Source of the DNA: Rhizoclosmatium globosum
Taxonomy: Eukaryota > Chytridiomycota > Chytridiomycetes > Chytridiales > Chytriomycetaceae
Length of the DNA stretch: 62,130 nt
Direction of reading: 5' to 3'
NCBI GenBank assembly: GCA_002104985.1
Contig: MCGO01000220.1
Location: forward strand, 1 to 62,130
Part shown: positions 20,638-32,254 of the stretch, in pieces
How positions within the stretch are numbered: position 1 is the stretch's first letter
How the letters are laid out: every line of letters begins with the position of its first letter
Program-made: the position numbers and the translations under genes
Notes under the pieces: generated by a model
Databases searched by the model: none
What the model was told of the DNA's origin: nothing
Seen by the model: the letters and a program-made list of their open reading frames with translations, nothing else

Positions 20638-20973
20638 TGGTGTATCAGGTTTAGAAGTATTTATACCAAACAATCGTAGAACACTTTAACAAACTGAAGT
20701 TATTAAGCTTAATCAGCGATACCTGAACTTTGCTGGACGAGATCTAGAATCGAATGACTGCCTCATCGTCGTTTTGGTTTAACTGTCCCACAGTCCATTA
20801 TAATTGATGTTAAATACAAGCTATACACTGATTTTGTAGAAATTGAATATAAATAAAGGCCATATATTTCTCTCAAGGTTTAATTTGTTTGTTTCTCGAT
20901 TCGATTTCACTTGTTGCCAGAATCGTTCAGCTTTGTTCCTGATTTCCAATCCACAAAACGTGTGTACACCACA
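20638..20973. other. gene-free 336-bp stretch between tRNA-Asn and the photolyase
   Basis: Upstream region of both the tRNA (minus) and the (6-4) photolyase (plus). It is AT-rich with several TTTA/TATA-like words (for example ATATAAATAAAGG near 20848). I see no further gene or RNA. The sequence just before ATG 20974 (CACCACA) is a reasonable initiation context. Confidence 0.4.
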
Positions 20974-22569
20974 ATGCCCGTCGCCGTTCATTGGTTTCGC
21001 AAGGCGCTCAGATTACATGATAACCCTGCTCTTGCGAAAGCAGTTGCAGCTTGTTCAGCTCCTAACTCGTCGCTTCTTCCTGTTTATACACTAGATCCAC
21101 ACTTTGTGAAGAACTCCCACATTGGAACAAATCGCTGGCTCTTCTTCCTAGAAAGTCTTCAAGATGTAGATAGATCGCTGAGTGAATCTGGCTCGAAACT
21201 CCTGGTTTTGCGTGGGGAGCCTATGACGCTATTCTCAACCCTTTTTGACACGCTCATTGCAAACGGAGAAACAGTATCACTCTACTTCGAAGCAGATACG
21301 AGCCCCTATGCCCGAAATCGAGATGCTGCTATGCTTGAGCTATGTGCATCTAAGAACATTGCAGTTCACACATTCAACAGTCACACACTCTTTAATCCAT
21401 CTGACGTTATAAAAGCGAACGGAGGAATTACTCCGATCGTGTACCAGTCGTTCCTGAAAGTGATCACGGAGAAGATGCCAGCTATTCAACCAGCTACTCC
21501 CACATTGACGCAAGTCCCACCTCTTTCTGACGAAATGAAAGCACTGTTGGCTTCTTTCACCGAAACATTTGGGTTTGACGCGTTCCAAGTTCCTTCAATG
21601 GAAGATATTGGGAAAGCCGTCCCTGGCGAAAACCTTGTCTCCACCCACAAAGGCGGAGAACGAGAGGCCTTAAAACGCCTAGAAGAGTACATGAAGCAAA
21701 AAGACCTCGTATGCAAATTCCAAAAGCCGGAGACGAATCCTGCTGCATTCCAACCAGCCTCCACAACAATCTTGAGTCCATACCTCAAAATGGGAAGTCT
21801 CTCTGCACGCACATTTTATCACGAGCTTATGAAAGTGTATCGAGCGTCAAAGATTGGGTATACGAAGCCACCTGTGTCGTTACTGGGGCAACTGTATTGG
21901 AGAGAGTTTTATTATACGGCTGGATACGGGACTCCCAACTTTGATAAGATGCTTGGGAACCCAATCTGCAAGCAAATTCCTTGGCGAACTGATGAGCAGT
22001 CTAATGTCGACTTGGAAAAATGGGCGACAGGACAAACTGGGTTTCCTTGGATTGACGCCATTATGATTCAATTGAAGCAAGAAGGTTGGATCCATCACCT
22101 TGCGCGACACTCTGTTGCGTGTTTGTTGACTCGTGGAGATTTGTACATTTCCTGGGAGCGCGGTGCAAAAGTATTCGAAAAGCTTTTGATTGATGCGGAT
22201 TGGAGTTTGAATACCGGTAACTGGCTCTGGTTAAGCGCAAGTGCTTTCTTTCATCAGTACTTTCGAGTGTATGGGCCTGTATCGTTCCCTAAAAAGTACG
22301 CACCTGAGAGTGTCAAGTATGTTCGAAAGTATATTCCAACGTTGAAGAATTTCCCAGAGAAGTACTTGTTTGAGCCATGGAAGTGTCCTATTGCGGATCA
22401 AAAGAAGGCTGGTTGTATTATTGGGAAGGATTATCCAAAGCCAATGTGTGACCATGATGCTGTTAGCAAGGTGAACATTGGGAAGATGAAAGTGGCCTAT
22501 GACGAAGGGAAAGTAGCGAGTCCACCGAAAGCACCGAAAGGGAAAAAGAGACCACTTGATGAAGATTAA
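20974..22569 (+). CDS. (6-4) photolyase / animal-type cryptochrome
   Basis: An intact single exon of 531 residues from ATG 20974; the open frame extends 21 codons upstream, but VAVHWFRKALRLHDNP fits the usual family start. The N-terminal alpha/beta domain is followed by the FAD domain: LSPYLKMGSLSARTFY, LLGQLYWREFYYTAGYG, GFPWIDAIMIQLKQEGWIHH, LARHSVACLLTRGDLYISWE, DADWSLNTGNWLWLSASAFF. The IHHLARH segment holds the two histidines needed for (6-4) photoproduct repair, so repair rather than only signalling is likely. The C-terminal tail is short and basic (KAPKGKKRPLDED), possibly a nuclear localisation signal. It uses blue light and FAD. Confidence 0.92.
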   Translation: MPVAVHWFRKALRLHDNPALAKAVAACSAPNSSLLPVYTLDPHFVKNSHIGTNRWLFFLESLQDVDRSLSESGSKLLVLRGEPMTLFSTLFDTLIANGETVSLYFEADTSPYARNRDAAMLELCASKNIAVHTFNSHTLFNPSDVIKANGGITPIVYQSFLKVITEKMPAIQPATPTLTQVPPLSDEMKALLASFTETFGFDAFQVPSMEDIGKAVPGENLVSTHKGGEREALKRLEEYMKQKDLVCKFQKPETNPAAFQPASTTILSPYLKMGSLSARTFYHELMKVYRASKIGYTKPPVSLLGQLYWREFYYTAGYGTPNFDKMLGNPICKQIPWRTDEQSNVDLEKWATGQTGFPWIDAIMIQLKQEGWIHHLARHSVACLLTRGDLYISWERGAKVFEKLLIDADWSLNTGNWLWLSASAFFHQYFRVYGPVSFPKKYAPESVKYVRKYIPTLKNFPEKYLFEPWKCPIADQKKAGCIIGKDYPKPMCDHDAVSKVNIGKMKVAYDEGKVASPPKAPKGKKRPLDED

Positions 22570-22684
22570 TACGTGCAGTTTTGCAATCAATAAATTATGC
22601 CTTCACTCACTTAGCCAATATATGCATACTTATTGACACAATGAATGTATTTTGATGCTACTATTTAGTTTATTTGATTCGAGA

Positions 22685-24088
22685 TTAGACTGCCAACAAG
22701 AACGACGGCCAACCACCAGCATCTTTTACATTCTGCTTCAGAGCCATCTTGACATTATCCACTCCATCCACTCCCAACAAAAGATACAACTGGAAATCTA
22801 ACGCGATTTCTATTTGGTTATGCCAAATAGTCCCACTCTCAGCAACACCATTCCGACTCTCAATAACCCGCTTGGACGCTTGTATTATCCACGATGCAAA
22901 CTGGAATAACGGAACCAAAATCCCGCCTTCTTTTTGGCTCACATCAAACGTGTGCTTTTGAATCAAAGCCTCCAACCAATCCATCACATCAACTTCCGAA
23001 AACTGACTGCCATCAACGGTCTCACACCCTACCGAATGAACTACCCCCAACTCCTCGCGAACACGTGCATCAACAACAACCACAGTCGACAACCCGCATC
23101 GCGCAGAAATCAGGAACAGTCCCTGCAAATAACACCACGGCGATTTATGTCCTGGATACGAAACAATAAGCTTCATAGACTCCAAAACTTGTTCCTGGAA
23201 CAACTCCAGAGGCGTCGTGAAGTCGGGATCTTTGAGGATGGATTCAAGGACTGCTAACGCGTGTGCGAATGCAGAGTGTTCACTGATATGCGACGAAATG
23301 TATTTGCGTGTGCTTTTGAAGGCGGAGAGTCTGAACTGATAGTTGGAAGGGGAATTTAGTTTTGAGTTTTGAATAAGGGCTGGTTTCAGGCCTTACATCT
23401 AAGGGAGCTGTTCGAACAACTTTCCAGCGATGTGTCCATGCATGGTAATTCATTCTATGCCGTTGTGCCGCTTGATCACATATTTTCAGTTCATGTGTCA
23501 ACAGCTTGTTGATGTTTGAGGAGGTTTCACGGAGGCGTGGGAGGAGCCAGGCCCTGTGACTCCAGGCAGCAGGACGTTTTGGGTGTTTTGAAAGAACGAG
23601 GTCGATTAGGGCCATTTCTTCGGCTGCATTAAGTCTTTGGAGGGCGAGGAGTTTCTTGCTATAAGCTAATGTCAGTGCCCTGTGTAGCTGGTCAAGTCTT
23701 TACCGTATGTTCCACGCCGTGTATATTTCAGGATTCATTAGGAGCAGGCACTTTGAGGAAGCATCGAGTTCATCCAGGTCTATTTCAGATGGTGAGTAAC
23801 AGCAATCATGCCACCAAGTGCTTTACCTGAATCCGCTAGACATTTGTGATCTACGCTAAACTGGTTTGCGAGCTTGAAAAATACAGAATGTGAGAAGCGG
23901 CAGAGAGGCGGGATCGCATTGGCTGGGACACCCAAATTGCCTTCAATCAGCAAGAACGGATGATAGCTGCTTTCCTGAGACTCCAACGAAGCTACGGGTG
24001 GAACAAATCCAAAATCAATCAGAGTCGATGCAGGGTTGGCTTTCAGTAGCCGCGTAAAGGTAAAGTACAATTCAGCCATCTCTTTCAT
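22685..24088 (-). CDS. PTAR1-like protein prenyltransferase alpha-repeat protein
   Basis: Carries the alpha-subunit repeats of protein prenyltransferases: KHPKRPAAWSHRAWLLPRL and MNYHAWTHRWKVVRT, with the typical N/W-x-H-R signature. The N-terminus (ASTLIDFGFVPP, then HPFLLIEGNLGVPANAIPP) follows PTAR1, in which a conserved LVENKLGV-like block precedes the repeats. Animal PTAR1 pairs with RABGGTB to geranylgeranylate the SNARE YKT6, and a similar role is plausible. Introns of about 50-60 nt are placed near 23340-23395, 23660-23705 and 23780-23825 from frame changes. It converges with the photolyase, 115 bp apart. Confidence 0.7.
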
Positions 24089-24130
24089 AAAAAGCAATAA
24101 ATAACGAAACTTCCAACAAATTGATACTCG

Positions 24131-27100
24131 TCATTCCTCCATAATGTCCGCATAAATTTCTCGCATCTATAGATACACTCATCAGCTCTGAACCGATTTA
24201 TCCGCGACACACACCTGTTCAATTTGGCTTCCAAACTCTTTCTCAGGAAGGAACTCCGCAAACTTGAACGCCATTTCACACCAAGCAATAGCACTAGTCT
24301 TGTCACCTGCGCTGTTTGAAATAAACGAGGAAATCGAAAGAGAAGAAAGGAAAAGCTCAATCGAATATAAGAACGCGAAATTAAAACCAAATAGGAACCT
24401 GAAATACTGTTTTTTGGAGGGAATTTGGGCTCAATATTGATAGTGAGGAGGTGAATACAAAAACTCACATCGCAACCGTGATTCCTTTGATTTCGAAAGT
24501 AATTTGAATTAAATATTGAATCAAAGAGGCATTGAAAGACTTACCAAGCAGTGAACTGAAGCCTGCACGAAACTGATTAAAATGCGAAAGAGCAACTTGA
24601 ATGACAAACCATCCAATTTCTTTGACGGGGTACATTGTCGAAGCACCAGTCGATCTGATAATATTTAAGGCTTGCTGATACAACGGAAGCTTAGGACCAT
24701 CTACACGACTCGACGATACCATCAAACGAAACCTTGAATAGAAGGTTAGGGTCGCATAAATTCGACCCACAGACCCTCCTTACCACTGCCCAAACAAATC
24801 CAAATTCATTTCAGTATCTTTCTTCATCATAGCATCCAAGGCTGTTGCCACCGTGTGGAATACAACGCCACTGGGGGGATTCATTCTCAGGGACAAGTCT
24901 GCCATTCGCTGGAAACTCTCCAGAGGGAAGTCTTGTTCCGTTGCGCGCTAATAAAAACTTCAATATTTTACGTGAAGTGGTAAGAAACTTACACAAGACA
25001 AGTTCGGACGGAATCAACAACACATTCTTGATGGAGTCCGAGGACTTCGTACTCCAACAAAATCAACTCATACTCAAGAACGACGCTATGGAAATAGATT
25101 TGGTCCTTGGTGGCCATCGACGAGGTCATGGTTGCATACATTTGCATGAGGCTGTGAAAGAGTGTTCTCGCTCGACGGATATGGTCTTGACCGCCTTCAC
25201 CAGAGGCTCTTGCAACTTCAAGTTCTCCCAAAAGAGCGATGTAGATACTGCCTTGTTGTTAACTCATGATTTGAATAAATATTCACAAACCAGATTTTGC
25301 GGTTCGTCAACGATTCAATGCTTTCAACTTCCTTTACTTCCTCCAACTTCATAGCATTAGCAGCGTGACAAAAGAACCGAGCTGAAAGTGCGGGATAGTC
25401 TTTACAGGAGCGCAAACCCAAATTCCAACATGTTTTCCCCATCCACGAAATCTCAGCTTCTAGTTCTGGTATGATGTTCCTTTTGCACTTGTTTTCCACA
25501 ATTCGAGGCTCTTGATGGCTGTAGACGAATAAGCAATTAAATTCAATGACGCTACAATGTTACCCGTTTCCACGTATTTCAAGAGTTCCTTGTATCGCTC
25601 AACTCCAATTTCCTCCACATCGGCTGCAATCGACAGACGAATCAGACACCTGGAAGCATCGTTAAGTAAAAATCGATAAGGAAGGGGAAAGCAAACCGAA
25701 TGATCACAAGCATTGTACGTCTCCAGAACTCAACATCCTCGAACTCATTGTACAGCAAAACAGTTTGTAGAATTCTTCTCAACATTATTTGATTGCCGCA
25801 TTTGAAGCTTTAAACGTTTTAAGGTGCGTTTTACAGTCACCAAAGCCTTACCTTCTATCCATAGCACCCAGAAGAAACGACAGTACTTTTTCTTTATCCC
25901 CAGCGTCATTAACTGTTTCGCCATCTCGGCCAAACACTCTTCCGCCTGATTCGTAATACCTTGCTCCAAATAAATCAAAAACTTGATGTACAATGTTGAA
26001 ATTGAGTTCAAATCTTCTTTAAAGTTTGCAGCTTCTGCGAGAGCTGTTAGTCGTTTACATAGGATTTATCTTTCTTACTGTTACACGCGTCAAGTGCTTC
26101 GGGTATAATTTAAGCTGAACATCTGAACAGCATATGAGGGTTGAACTATCAGTGCAAGAAGAAGTGAGCGTACATGACAAGGCCAGTTTCCTCAACAGAA
26201 TTGCAACGTTTCTGTCATCGCCCTGATCTCCAGTCACTAGTTTCAAAGCCACAAGAAACCAATCAACAGCGTCTTGAAACCTGTTGATTGCTTTGCTTTT
26301 AGTCGAGCGCGAATACAAGGAAGGCACCTCACAATGTTGTAGCATCGCGTTCTCTCCACACTTCCATACCACTAGTTGTGCCATTCTGGCGGTATCTTTT
26401 GAAACTGATCCTCCTTTAGCGCCGACTCCAACACTTTGAATCACTTCTTTTACTCCTGTGATTGCGTCTTCCTTCAAAATCACAGATCCAGGAGCCGTCA
26501 ACATATGAATCTTTGAAAGAAATACTTTCTCAAAGAGTGATGTTTTATCAGGAATATTCGCGTTTTGGGTAATGAGCCAATCAGCGAGAGATAAGGCAAC
26601 GGCAACATTGAAAGGGGCGATTGAGTGCAGAATGGAAAGAAAGAGGGTGATTGTTTCGGTTGATGCATTTGTGAGAGAGATGCGTGATTGAATGATGGTT
26701 GCAAGATTAGAGTATTCTTCTGGATCAGAGACAGCATGAGAGCTAAGGACTTTGAGTTTGATTTGGACTGCAGCGAGTGCTATAAGCCCCGTCGTATTCT
26801 TTTGAAGGATATTTGGTTTAGTACAACCAGAAAAACCAGAAGATTGTATTGGTACCTGGATTAACTCTGTTGAAATCTTGTCGGCAATATCCATAGATTC
26901 AAGAATTACGTACTCGGAAGCCATTGTAAGCAGGACCTCATACTGAAGCAGATGTTAATAAGAGTATTCGAACCATTGTGAAACAAGCCTTCCGCTTCGT
27001 AGTTTTTGGAGATGCCACAATACTCTCGAGGAGGTTGAGGGCGATTTTTAGCCACTGAATGCTATTATTCTTGTTGTCACCCATCTTGGAGAGACGTGTA

Positions 27101-27876
27101 CAAGTTCCTGATCAAAGTGTCAGCCTTTGAACTGAAATCAAACGCGCTTTTTACCAATGATGACATCGATTTCTCTAATAGTCAGTTTTCCAAGAAACGT
27201 GGAGCACAAGCTCTGTTGATGAGCATGAAGGCAACGGGCGAGTCGGGATCATTGGAGCAGAGTAGTTCAGCCTGAAAGACAAGCAGGAGAGCCGAGTCTT
27301 TCGCGAGGGCATCAACAATGGCGGGCGAGTCCGAGTCCGAATCGGACAGGGCATAGCGAGCAGCCCGGGCGAAGACGGCATCGGCATTCGCGGCATCGGC
27401 GACATCGGCGAAGGCCTTTCCCGTCGCAACGGCGAGTCGGAGAAGCCGCGTGCGCACTTCAACCGATTGGATTAGTAAGCATTAGTTGGAGGAAGAGGAG
27501 AGCAACGAACCATCGACATTCGTGGTCGCCTGTGATCCAGTTGCAAACTCGTTCAGAATCAGTGCAATGCCACGAAGACGCGCGACCGTCTTCTTGTCAG
27601 CAATCAACAATCAGCAATCAGATCAATGAAAAGAACAGAACACACACACACCTCGCGACACGGCTCCCTCGCGCTCTTCTCTTGGACACTGCGGTTCCAG
27701 ACGCCCACGGCAACGACCTCAACGGCGACATCGTCAACGGCAGAGCGCGTGCTTGCGTGTAACTCAGTCAGCAGTGATGCAACCTCAATGGTCGTTGTGC
27801 GAAGGGCGGCCAAAGACATGGGCTCAAGAAGCTGCGATGTCTGTTGAAGGAGTGCTTGGCACTTGATGGATTCCAT
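24131..27876 (-). CDS. SPO22/ZIP4-like (TEX11) meiotic crossover protein
   Basis: A long TPR-type helical protein of roughly 900 residues in many exons. The start MESIKCQALLQQTSQL is followed by VGVWNRSV and a region matching the W-N-x-x-V and L-R-x-x-A blocks of the family. After this come NKNNSIQWLKIALNLLES, DIADKISTELIQVP, SKAINRFQDAVDWFLVALKL, NVAILLRKLALSC, KEIGWFVIQVALSHFNQFRA and AIAWCEMAFKFAEFLPEKE, then the ending MREIYADIMEE with stop 24131-24133. In yeast and animals ZIP4/TEX11 links synaptonemal-complex assembly to crossover formation. I rest the call on repeated partial resemblance, not on one decisive motif. The start lies 61 bp from the divergent channel gene. Confidence 0.65.
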
Positions 27877-27937
27877 TTTTTTTTTGGGTTTCTGTCACGA
27901 CATCGATCTGCAAGATTTCACTCAACTATCATCGCCC
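27877..27937. promoter_or_regulatory. 61-bp divergent inter-start region
   Basis: Lies between the SPO22-like gene (minus) and the channel gene (plus). A T-tract sits next to the SPO22-like start. No clear TATA box is seen. Confidence 0.3.
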
Positions 27938-30900
27938 ATGGATTCTACAAGAGATCCCGATCGTGGAGTTGGCTGCTTTGGCCCGCGAGTACAAAGAAAG
28001 ATTCAGGCCCTGGAAGCTCAAGTGAAACTACTGCAACCGTTGGCGTCAAACCTTGGGAATATTCTTTTGGCGGCAAGTACTGTCTTAGAAAAACACGGCG
28101 TCGACTGCTTGGAGGTTTCAACCGATGGGATTTCTGATTTAATCAACGGAGAAGCCGCTTTGACTCGACTAGAGCCTCTTTCATCTATTAAAAGCCCTGA
28201 CTGGAAAACTAAAATTGAGGCAACACAAGCACGGAACAGTGGGCCATAGACTTTCCTCAAGCTATAGAAGTAACGGACGAAAAACTCAATAGTGCAGGAC
28301 AACAAAACAGTTGGAATTTCGGGTCTGACTTCGTGGTTGAAGGCTTCTCATATGGCCAATTGCCAAAAATCAACTCAACAATCAAACGTCATGTTGGTTC
28401 ACCGCGAAGCTCAACAATCAGGCGGCCCGGCTCACCGCCAAAACTTCGGACGCCTCTCAAGTGAACGAATTCTGCCATTCTAAACAGGATGCCGATTTTG
28501 CTCCTATAATCTCCTTCCAAGACCAAGGAACACAACAAAACTAAGTCACCGGTTCAATCTGAGCAATTAAGTCTTGGAAAAAAATGAAGAACGAAGCGGT
28601 GGTTATAGCGGTTCCAGAAATTAAAATTGTCCAATCTAGTACAGACGCTATGCCTGAAACTCCGTCCCTGAGCCCGAGAAGCTGATTCTTACACTTACGA
28701 AAAACGCGATACCGTTACTACCCTTGGTCCGAAAAATCTATTGGTGAGAAACGAATGTGCATTCAAAAAAATCAAATATGCTGCCACTGCTACTGTATTT
28801 ACAGCAAAGGGTTCTTATGCCTCTATTGAAGCCACGAAGATCCTTTTTCTGTCAATGATTCTTCCTTTTGGAAGTATGGAATCAATCCAATGTCATTCTT
28901 TTATGCCTTATCACAGGTTATCTTTTCGAGTAAGTCCTTACATATCAGGCTGTACCATTTCGCTTAACGCTTATTAGTCCTTCATATCATCAAATTGTGG
29001 ATTATTCCATTCGGTCTTTCCTTTTGTGTTAAAGTTCCAGCTGCATACAGTATATTTCTTACTGTTGTAAACCTCTGTGACACCTTCTTGAATTCTGTAC
29101 TCTCAATCAATATTTTGTTGCGTCTCAACAGGGAAAGACACTTGAACTCAAGGACTGGCAGCGCCATTATGTGACCCATGGGTTTATCCTTGACTTTTTG
29201 ACCGGCCTACCTCTCGACTTGCTACCAGTTGAGGGCTCGCAGTATTTATGGGCCATTCGTCTTTTGCGATTGTATAAGCTCCCTGGAATATTCCGTACTT
29301 CACCAATCTATATCCAGCTGATGAAAAGAATACAATATGTGTTGGGAATTGGTCATTCCGGGTCGCTTATATTCCCATTGGCGTTTTTGTTTTGTGCTTT
29401 CCTGCACGTGCAAGCATGCATTTTATTCCTCGCTGGACGATTGAACGGATTTAGTAATATTGAAATTGGCACATTGAGTACAAGAACGTGTGGCAACAAT
29501 ATGCGTGGTCCCTTTTGGCCGTATGTATCTTTCTTGATTCTAGGATGATTATTTACTGATTTTGCTTCGTTGTAGAGTGTTGGAAATACGTTCCGTTGGG
29601 ATACAAACCCACTGAAGCCACGGAGCAATGGGTTGTACTCATTTTCTCCATGATTGGAGCATTGCTGGTTTGTCGATTTCAGATTTAGTTCGAAGCACTC
29701 ATCATACTCTCAATCGTCAGTATGCTGTCATTGTCGGAGCCATTTCTTCTGTCGCCGTTGGATTCGATGCATCAGGGCGGCTATATAAACAGAAACTGGA
29801 CGAGTTGCGAGAATATATGCGTTGGAAGGACTTGGCTCCAGAACACGCCGAAAAGTATTGAAATATTATGACTCAAATATCGTGGAAAATACTTTGAAGA
29901 GGTACGTGCTGTATTAAATCCACACGCAACTGAAATTATGAAGGCTGCGTTGTTGAATGACATGAACGACTCACTTCGAATGGAAATTGCGGCACAAAAC
30001 TGCCGAGATTGATTGCGAAAGTCAAGTTCCTGCGAAGAAACGAGAATGACGGAAGAGACGAGTTGTTTGTTGGAAAGGTTGCCGCTGAGTTCATTCCATG
30101 CTATTACGTTACAGGAGATACCATTTTCACACAAGGTCAAGCAGGAACTGAAATGGTAAGATTTTATATATTTTGATGTTGTTTAAGTATTATCAGTATT
30201 TCATCGTGTCGGGAAGTATCGATGTCCTTGCACAAGGAAAACATGTTGCTACTCTAATGAAGGGGCATTTTTTGGAGGTACGCAGGAAATTATAAATAGT
30301 TTTCGATTAAAACATCAAGCAGAAGTGGCGCTCATTGGGAATATTCCTCGAACTGCAACCGTACAAGCAGCAAGTTCTTGCCTCCTTTACCGTCTCACCC
30401 GTGCGTCTTTCACTTCGATTCTAGAAGAGTTTGAGGACGTTAAGCGAACAGTCGATGAAATTTACAGACAGAGAATGGCGAAGTTGAGGAGGAAGAGGAA
30501 GCAAGGAAGATTTTGGTTGCAAAGAGTTTGGCAGCAAAGTCTCATTTTTGAATCGGCATCAAAACGATGGACGGGATGAAGCATTCCTTGAACGGATAGG
30601 TCGTGCTTTAGTTCCTGTGTTTTTAGTTGCTGGAGACTGTATATTCTCGACTGGTGATGTGGCGGAGAGATGGTATGTTTCAGCTTTTTACTAAGCTGTT
30701 TAATGTTTAACCCCTACTCCTATAGTTTTTCATCAAAAGCGGAACAGTCGATATAGAGTTAAGTCCAATATTGTATCATCCTTGCGAGATGGCGATTTCT
30801 TTGGAGGTGGGTTCTAGTTAAACTGTCCAAATCAAACTCATGACGTGCTTTCAGAACTTGCACTTCTTGCCAATTTGCCGCGAACGGCTACAGCCATGCA

Positions 30901-31004
30901 ACTCTACGTCAGTACTTTATAAACTCACCCGAGACTCTCTGTTGAAAGTCTTGGATGATTTTCAAGATATGCGAGAGTTGATTGAACGCGCCTCACAGGC
31001 TTAA
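27938..31004 (+). CDS. cyclic-nucleotide-gated (EAG/HCN-class) cation channel with two CNBDs, frames broken
   Basis: Order of parts: coiled-coil-like start (QRKIQALEAQVKLLQPLASN), disordered region, S1 (YALSQVIFS|LHIIKLWIIPFG), S2 (VVNLCDTFLNSVLSINILL), S3 (FILDFLTGLPLDLLP), S4-like LWAIRLLRLYKLPG, S5, pore (SVGNTFPLGYKPTEATEQW), S6 (IFSMIGALL|YAVIVGAISS), C-linker (LREYMRWKDLAPEHAEK, KYRGKYFEE), CNBD1 (GDTIFTQGQAGTE, GNIPRTATVQA) and CNBD2 (LLANLPRTATAM, ending MRELIERASQA). At least eight one-base frameshifts interrupt it, for example near 29594, 29855, 29876 and 30263, nearly all explained by one missing base in a homopolymer. Introns such as GTTTGTCG..CGTCAG (about 29668-29718) were separated from these. 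It probably sits in the plasma membrane and is opened or tuned by cAMP or cGMP. Confidence 0.75.
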
Positions 31005-31199
31005 ATGAAATCGAAAGTAAACAGTTTCTTACGCTTTTTAATTTCGTAGTCAATCGATTCATGTTCTGAGTTTCCTTGTCTCAAATTACCAAACTCAGTA
31101 GCCATCCGTCCTTGATCAGAGCCACGATCGTCATTGCGAAAGCTTTTTACATAGTGTGAACGCTGGTCAAACGAACTGTCGTAGTCGTTCACAACATAC

Positions 31200-32175
31200 A
31201 TGTTACAGTACCGTTCCGGCAGCGAGCACGGCTTGCGGTTTTCATCATCTTCATTGTATTCATAATCATTATATGCGAATGGTACACAATGGCCTTTTCA
31301 GCCGAATCGAAGCATCCTTAGCTTCAACAATGGCTGCAATGTTGCAAATACAACTTCACATTCATGCACCAATCCCCACCATTTACAATGTGCCTTCATT
31401 CTCCTGGAACGGACAATTTCATATCGGACACAATCTATGCAGACAACGGGAATGGCGATCAAGCATTCGAAGCTGTACTACGAAAGGATATGTTGCTTCT
31501 TCTCAAGATGAATGGTGATCCGAATGCAATTATACTAGATATTGGAGCGAATATTGGACTGCATACTCTATTTCTTGCGAATGCCGGATATACTGTTCAT
31601 GCATTTGAACCAATGGCGTCCAACTTTGAGCTGCTCAACTGTTCAGTGGTAAGGCATCAATCAAACTGAGCTCTAAATCTGAAACAGCGTATATATGCAG
31701 TCGACGAATTCTGTCCTTGCCAAGAATGTGATTCTCAATAACTTTGGTCTTGGGCTGGAAGAAGGAACCAGTTGTATCAGTTACGCTGAAGGAAACTTTG
31801 GATCTGCGCGAATTTATTCCTCTGAATCGTGTGCACCTGAAAACACGGTTCAAGTGAGGCGACTTGATGAATATCTGATGCAACACAAAGTCAAGCCATT
31901 CCTTATCAAGCTTGATGTAGAAGGCTATGAAGTTAAAGCTTTCAAGTTGGCGTTGGAAATCTTCAGAAAGATCCTCCAAACACATATTTTCAGAGTACGC
32001 TGCAGCGCATTTGCGTGCTGCTGGCGATGATCCTGGGGATTATTTGGATATGTTTTATGATCTTGGGTATAAGGTCGATTGGGATGGCCGAAATGTTCGT
32101 TATGGGAGCCAAGAATACATGAAACTGTTGAAGCTCGTGGGGAATATTAATTTGCATTGGTATCAACGAACGTAA
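31200..32175 (+). CDS. FkbM-family methyltransferase, type II membrane protein (copy 3), frames broken
   Basis: A very hydrophobic anchor (AVFIIFIVFIIIICEWY) precedes LQQWLQCCKYNF, PPFTMCLHSPGTDNFISD, NGNGDQAFEAVLRKDMLLLL, the SAM motif LDIGANIGLHTLFLANAGY, AFEPMASNFELLNCSV, an intron (about 31650-31698) at the same place as in copies 1 and 2, RRLDEYLMQHKVKPFLIKLD, VEGYEVKAF and FYDLGYKVDWDGRN. At least three one-base frame changes occur (near 31210, in the CC region around 31310-31350, and near 31970). ATG 31200 is the best start if the first is a sequence error. It converges with copy 4, 79 bp apart. Confidence 0.75.
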
Positions 32176-32254
32176 ATATATGTATATTTATTGTCTACTT
32201 TCGTTCTCCTTCATAACCTTCAACGATACCAATGCAGGTTGTAGTTTCCTTGCT

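Noticed and set aside
29660..29720. Frameshift after GALL in the channel S6 helix
   Set aside because: The segment is a 51-nt intron (GTTTGTCG..CGTCAG); splicing gives GALLYAVIVGAISS in frame.
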